This document shows, piece by piece, positions 63,400 through 64,000 of a stretch of DNA of 64,000 bases. This DNA comes from Desulfovibrio mangrovi (GTDB lineage Bacteria; Desulfobacterota; Desulfovibrionia; Desulfovibrionales; Desulfovibrionaceae): contig NZ_CP104208.1 of assembly GCF_026230175.1 (NCBI RefSeq), positions 1,984,001 through 2,048,000 of the forward strand, in the 5' to 3' direction. The notes under the pieces were generated by a model, which had not been told where the DNA came from, searched no databases, and was given only the letters and a program-made list of their open reading frames with translations. The stretch's first letter is position 1. Each line of letters starts with the position of its first letter. A program made the translations under genes and the position numbers.

Positions 63400-64000
63400 C
63401 AGTTCTTTGTTGCAGGCTAACAACCAACCGACGACATCCCAACCACACATCTTCAATGTATGAAAAAAGGAACTGCTCAAGCCAATCATAACGGACGACT
63501 TGATTGCGCCACTCCTCGCAGGCGCCCTGCTGGACTACCTTAGTTGAATACGCCCAATGCCCCCCCCGACCCGCAGCCTACGCCAGGGGCTTATTGCCTT
63601 TACACTCCAACCCATTGCCAAAACGATTAGGCCCCAGATTTCACCACAACACGACACCCCGTTCAGAACTGCGGATGACTCGTTTTTTTTGCAGACAGGG
63701 AGAAGTACGCCTCTATAGCCCACCCCTCACGGCTGAAGCAGTCGATTACATTAAACAACCTGACACAGCGTCAAACTTGCAGCTAGTCGCGCACAAAGTC
63801 CATCGGCCACGATCGATTATGGACATCAGGGGTTGGACAAAAGGCTCTGTTATTTTTACCCGCAAAGCGTTTCTTGGACTTGATCCACATGTTGAGTTTT
63901 AGTTCGCAGCATATTCGACACACGCCTATGGCTACGCTGTCCCCTGTCATTGCGCAAATCCAAATAGCACAGACCAATACTCCAGCCCGTTGATCGTGCG
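63400..64000 (-). pseudogene. degenerate IS3-family transposase OrfB (runs off the right edge)
   Basis: Pieces of the integrase (rve) domain are readable on the minus strand in order, in shifting frames. CRICCELKLNMWIKSKKRF and VHNRSWPMDFVRD lie near 63786-63920, interrupted by a TAG. FNVIDCFSREGWAIEAYF lies near 63691-63757. VRYDWLEQFLFSYIEDV lies at about 63444-63499. They match the middle and C-terminal parts of IS3 OrfB (the usual forms are WSMDFVSD and NVIDDFSRE). At least one stop and two frameshifts break it. The 5' part lies beyond 64000. The border at 63400 is approximate. Confidence 0.75.

Noticed and set aside
63504-63902. A 132-codon plus-strand frame near the right edge.
   Set aside because: It is antisense to the decayed IS3 OrfB blocks.

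Overview
The window looks like chromosome of a sulfate-reducing bacterium of the Desulfovibrionaceae. I infer this from the flavoredoxin-like gene, the polar amino-acid ABC operon, the DctPQM TRAP operon with its own two-component system, the ptb-buk pair, the density of signalling proteins and the moderately high GC. The species cannot be fixed from the sequence alone. Most of the window is core-like, with clear Shine-Dalgarno sites and intrinsic terminators. Two stretches look acquired: a single-gene esterase islet at about 30.6-32.1 kb and an AT-rich polysaccharide-type cluster at 57.7-64 kb.

Layout. 1-4.1 kb: FAD-linked oxidase (cut by the left edge) and a complete polar amino-acid ABC transporter, all minus. 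4.5-6.1 kb: flavoredoxin and an MscS channel. 6.1-11.8 kb: a periplasmic ABC-type binding protein, a hybrid kinase with a c-heme-binding sensor domain, and a kinase with a solute-binding sensor domain. 12.0-18.1 kb: small membrane protein, DcuS/DcuR-type two-component system, DctP-DctQ-DctM. 18.1-20.7 kb: tandem DUF1566 exported protein and a binding protein. 21.2-23.0 kb and 27.3-30.5 kb: the two halves of what looks like one PspA/DUF4178/lipoprotein/DUF350/aminopropyltransferase system. Between them lie an acetyltransferase, an iron alcohol dehydrogenase, a LysR regulator with a divergent small exporter, and a cysteine-cluster protein. 30.8-32.9 kb: esterase, tRNA-Glu and an unidentified structured RNA candidate. 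32.9-35.3 kb: membrane protein and a flavoprotein. 35.5-41.1 kb: a five-gene ECF sigma-factor operon for envelope proteins, preceded by a DUF4139 protein. 41.3-46.6 kb: cupin, penicillin-binding protein 1A, cysteine-cluster protein and GT39 glycosyltransferase. 46.8-50.7 kb: diguanylate cyclase and chemoreceptor. 50.8-54.7 kb: TetR regulator, butyrate kinase, phosphate butyryltransferase, an IlvN-like ACT protein and a small unknown. 55.0-57.4 kb: rhodanese and GlmS. 57.7-64 kb: IS3 remnant, two methyltransferases, GT2, AsnB-type amidotransferase, GtrA-like protein, then a second, strongly decayed IS3 transposase on the opposite strand.

How the parts work together. The TRAP operon is probably controlled by the kinase/regulator pair just upstream; an exact 10-bp direct repeat in the intervening DNA is a candidate operator. 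The ECF operon begins with a sigma factor whose stop overlaps the start of a one-TM protein carrying a glycogen-binding-like fold, probably its anti-sigma. The operon then encodes three exported or lipid-anchored proteins. The split PspA/aminopropyltransferase system and the structured RNA candidate at 32.47-32.58 kb are, with the ECF operon, the parts I would look at first.
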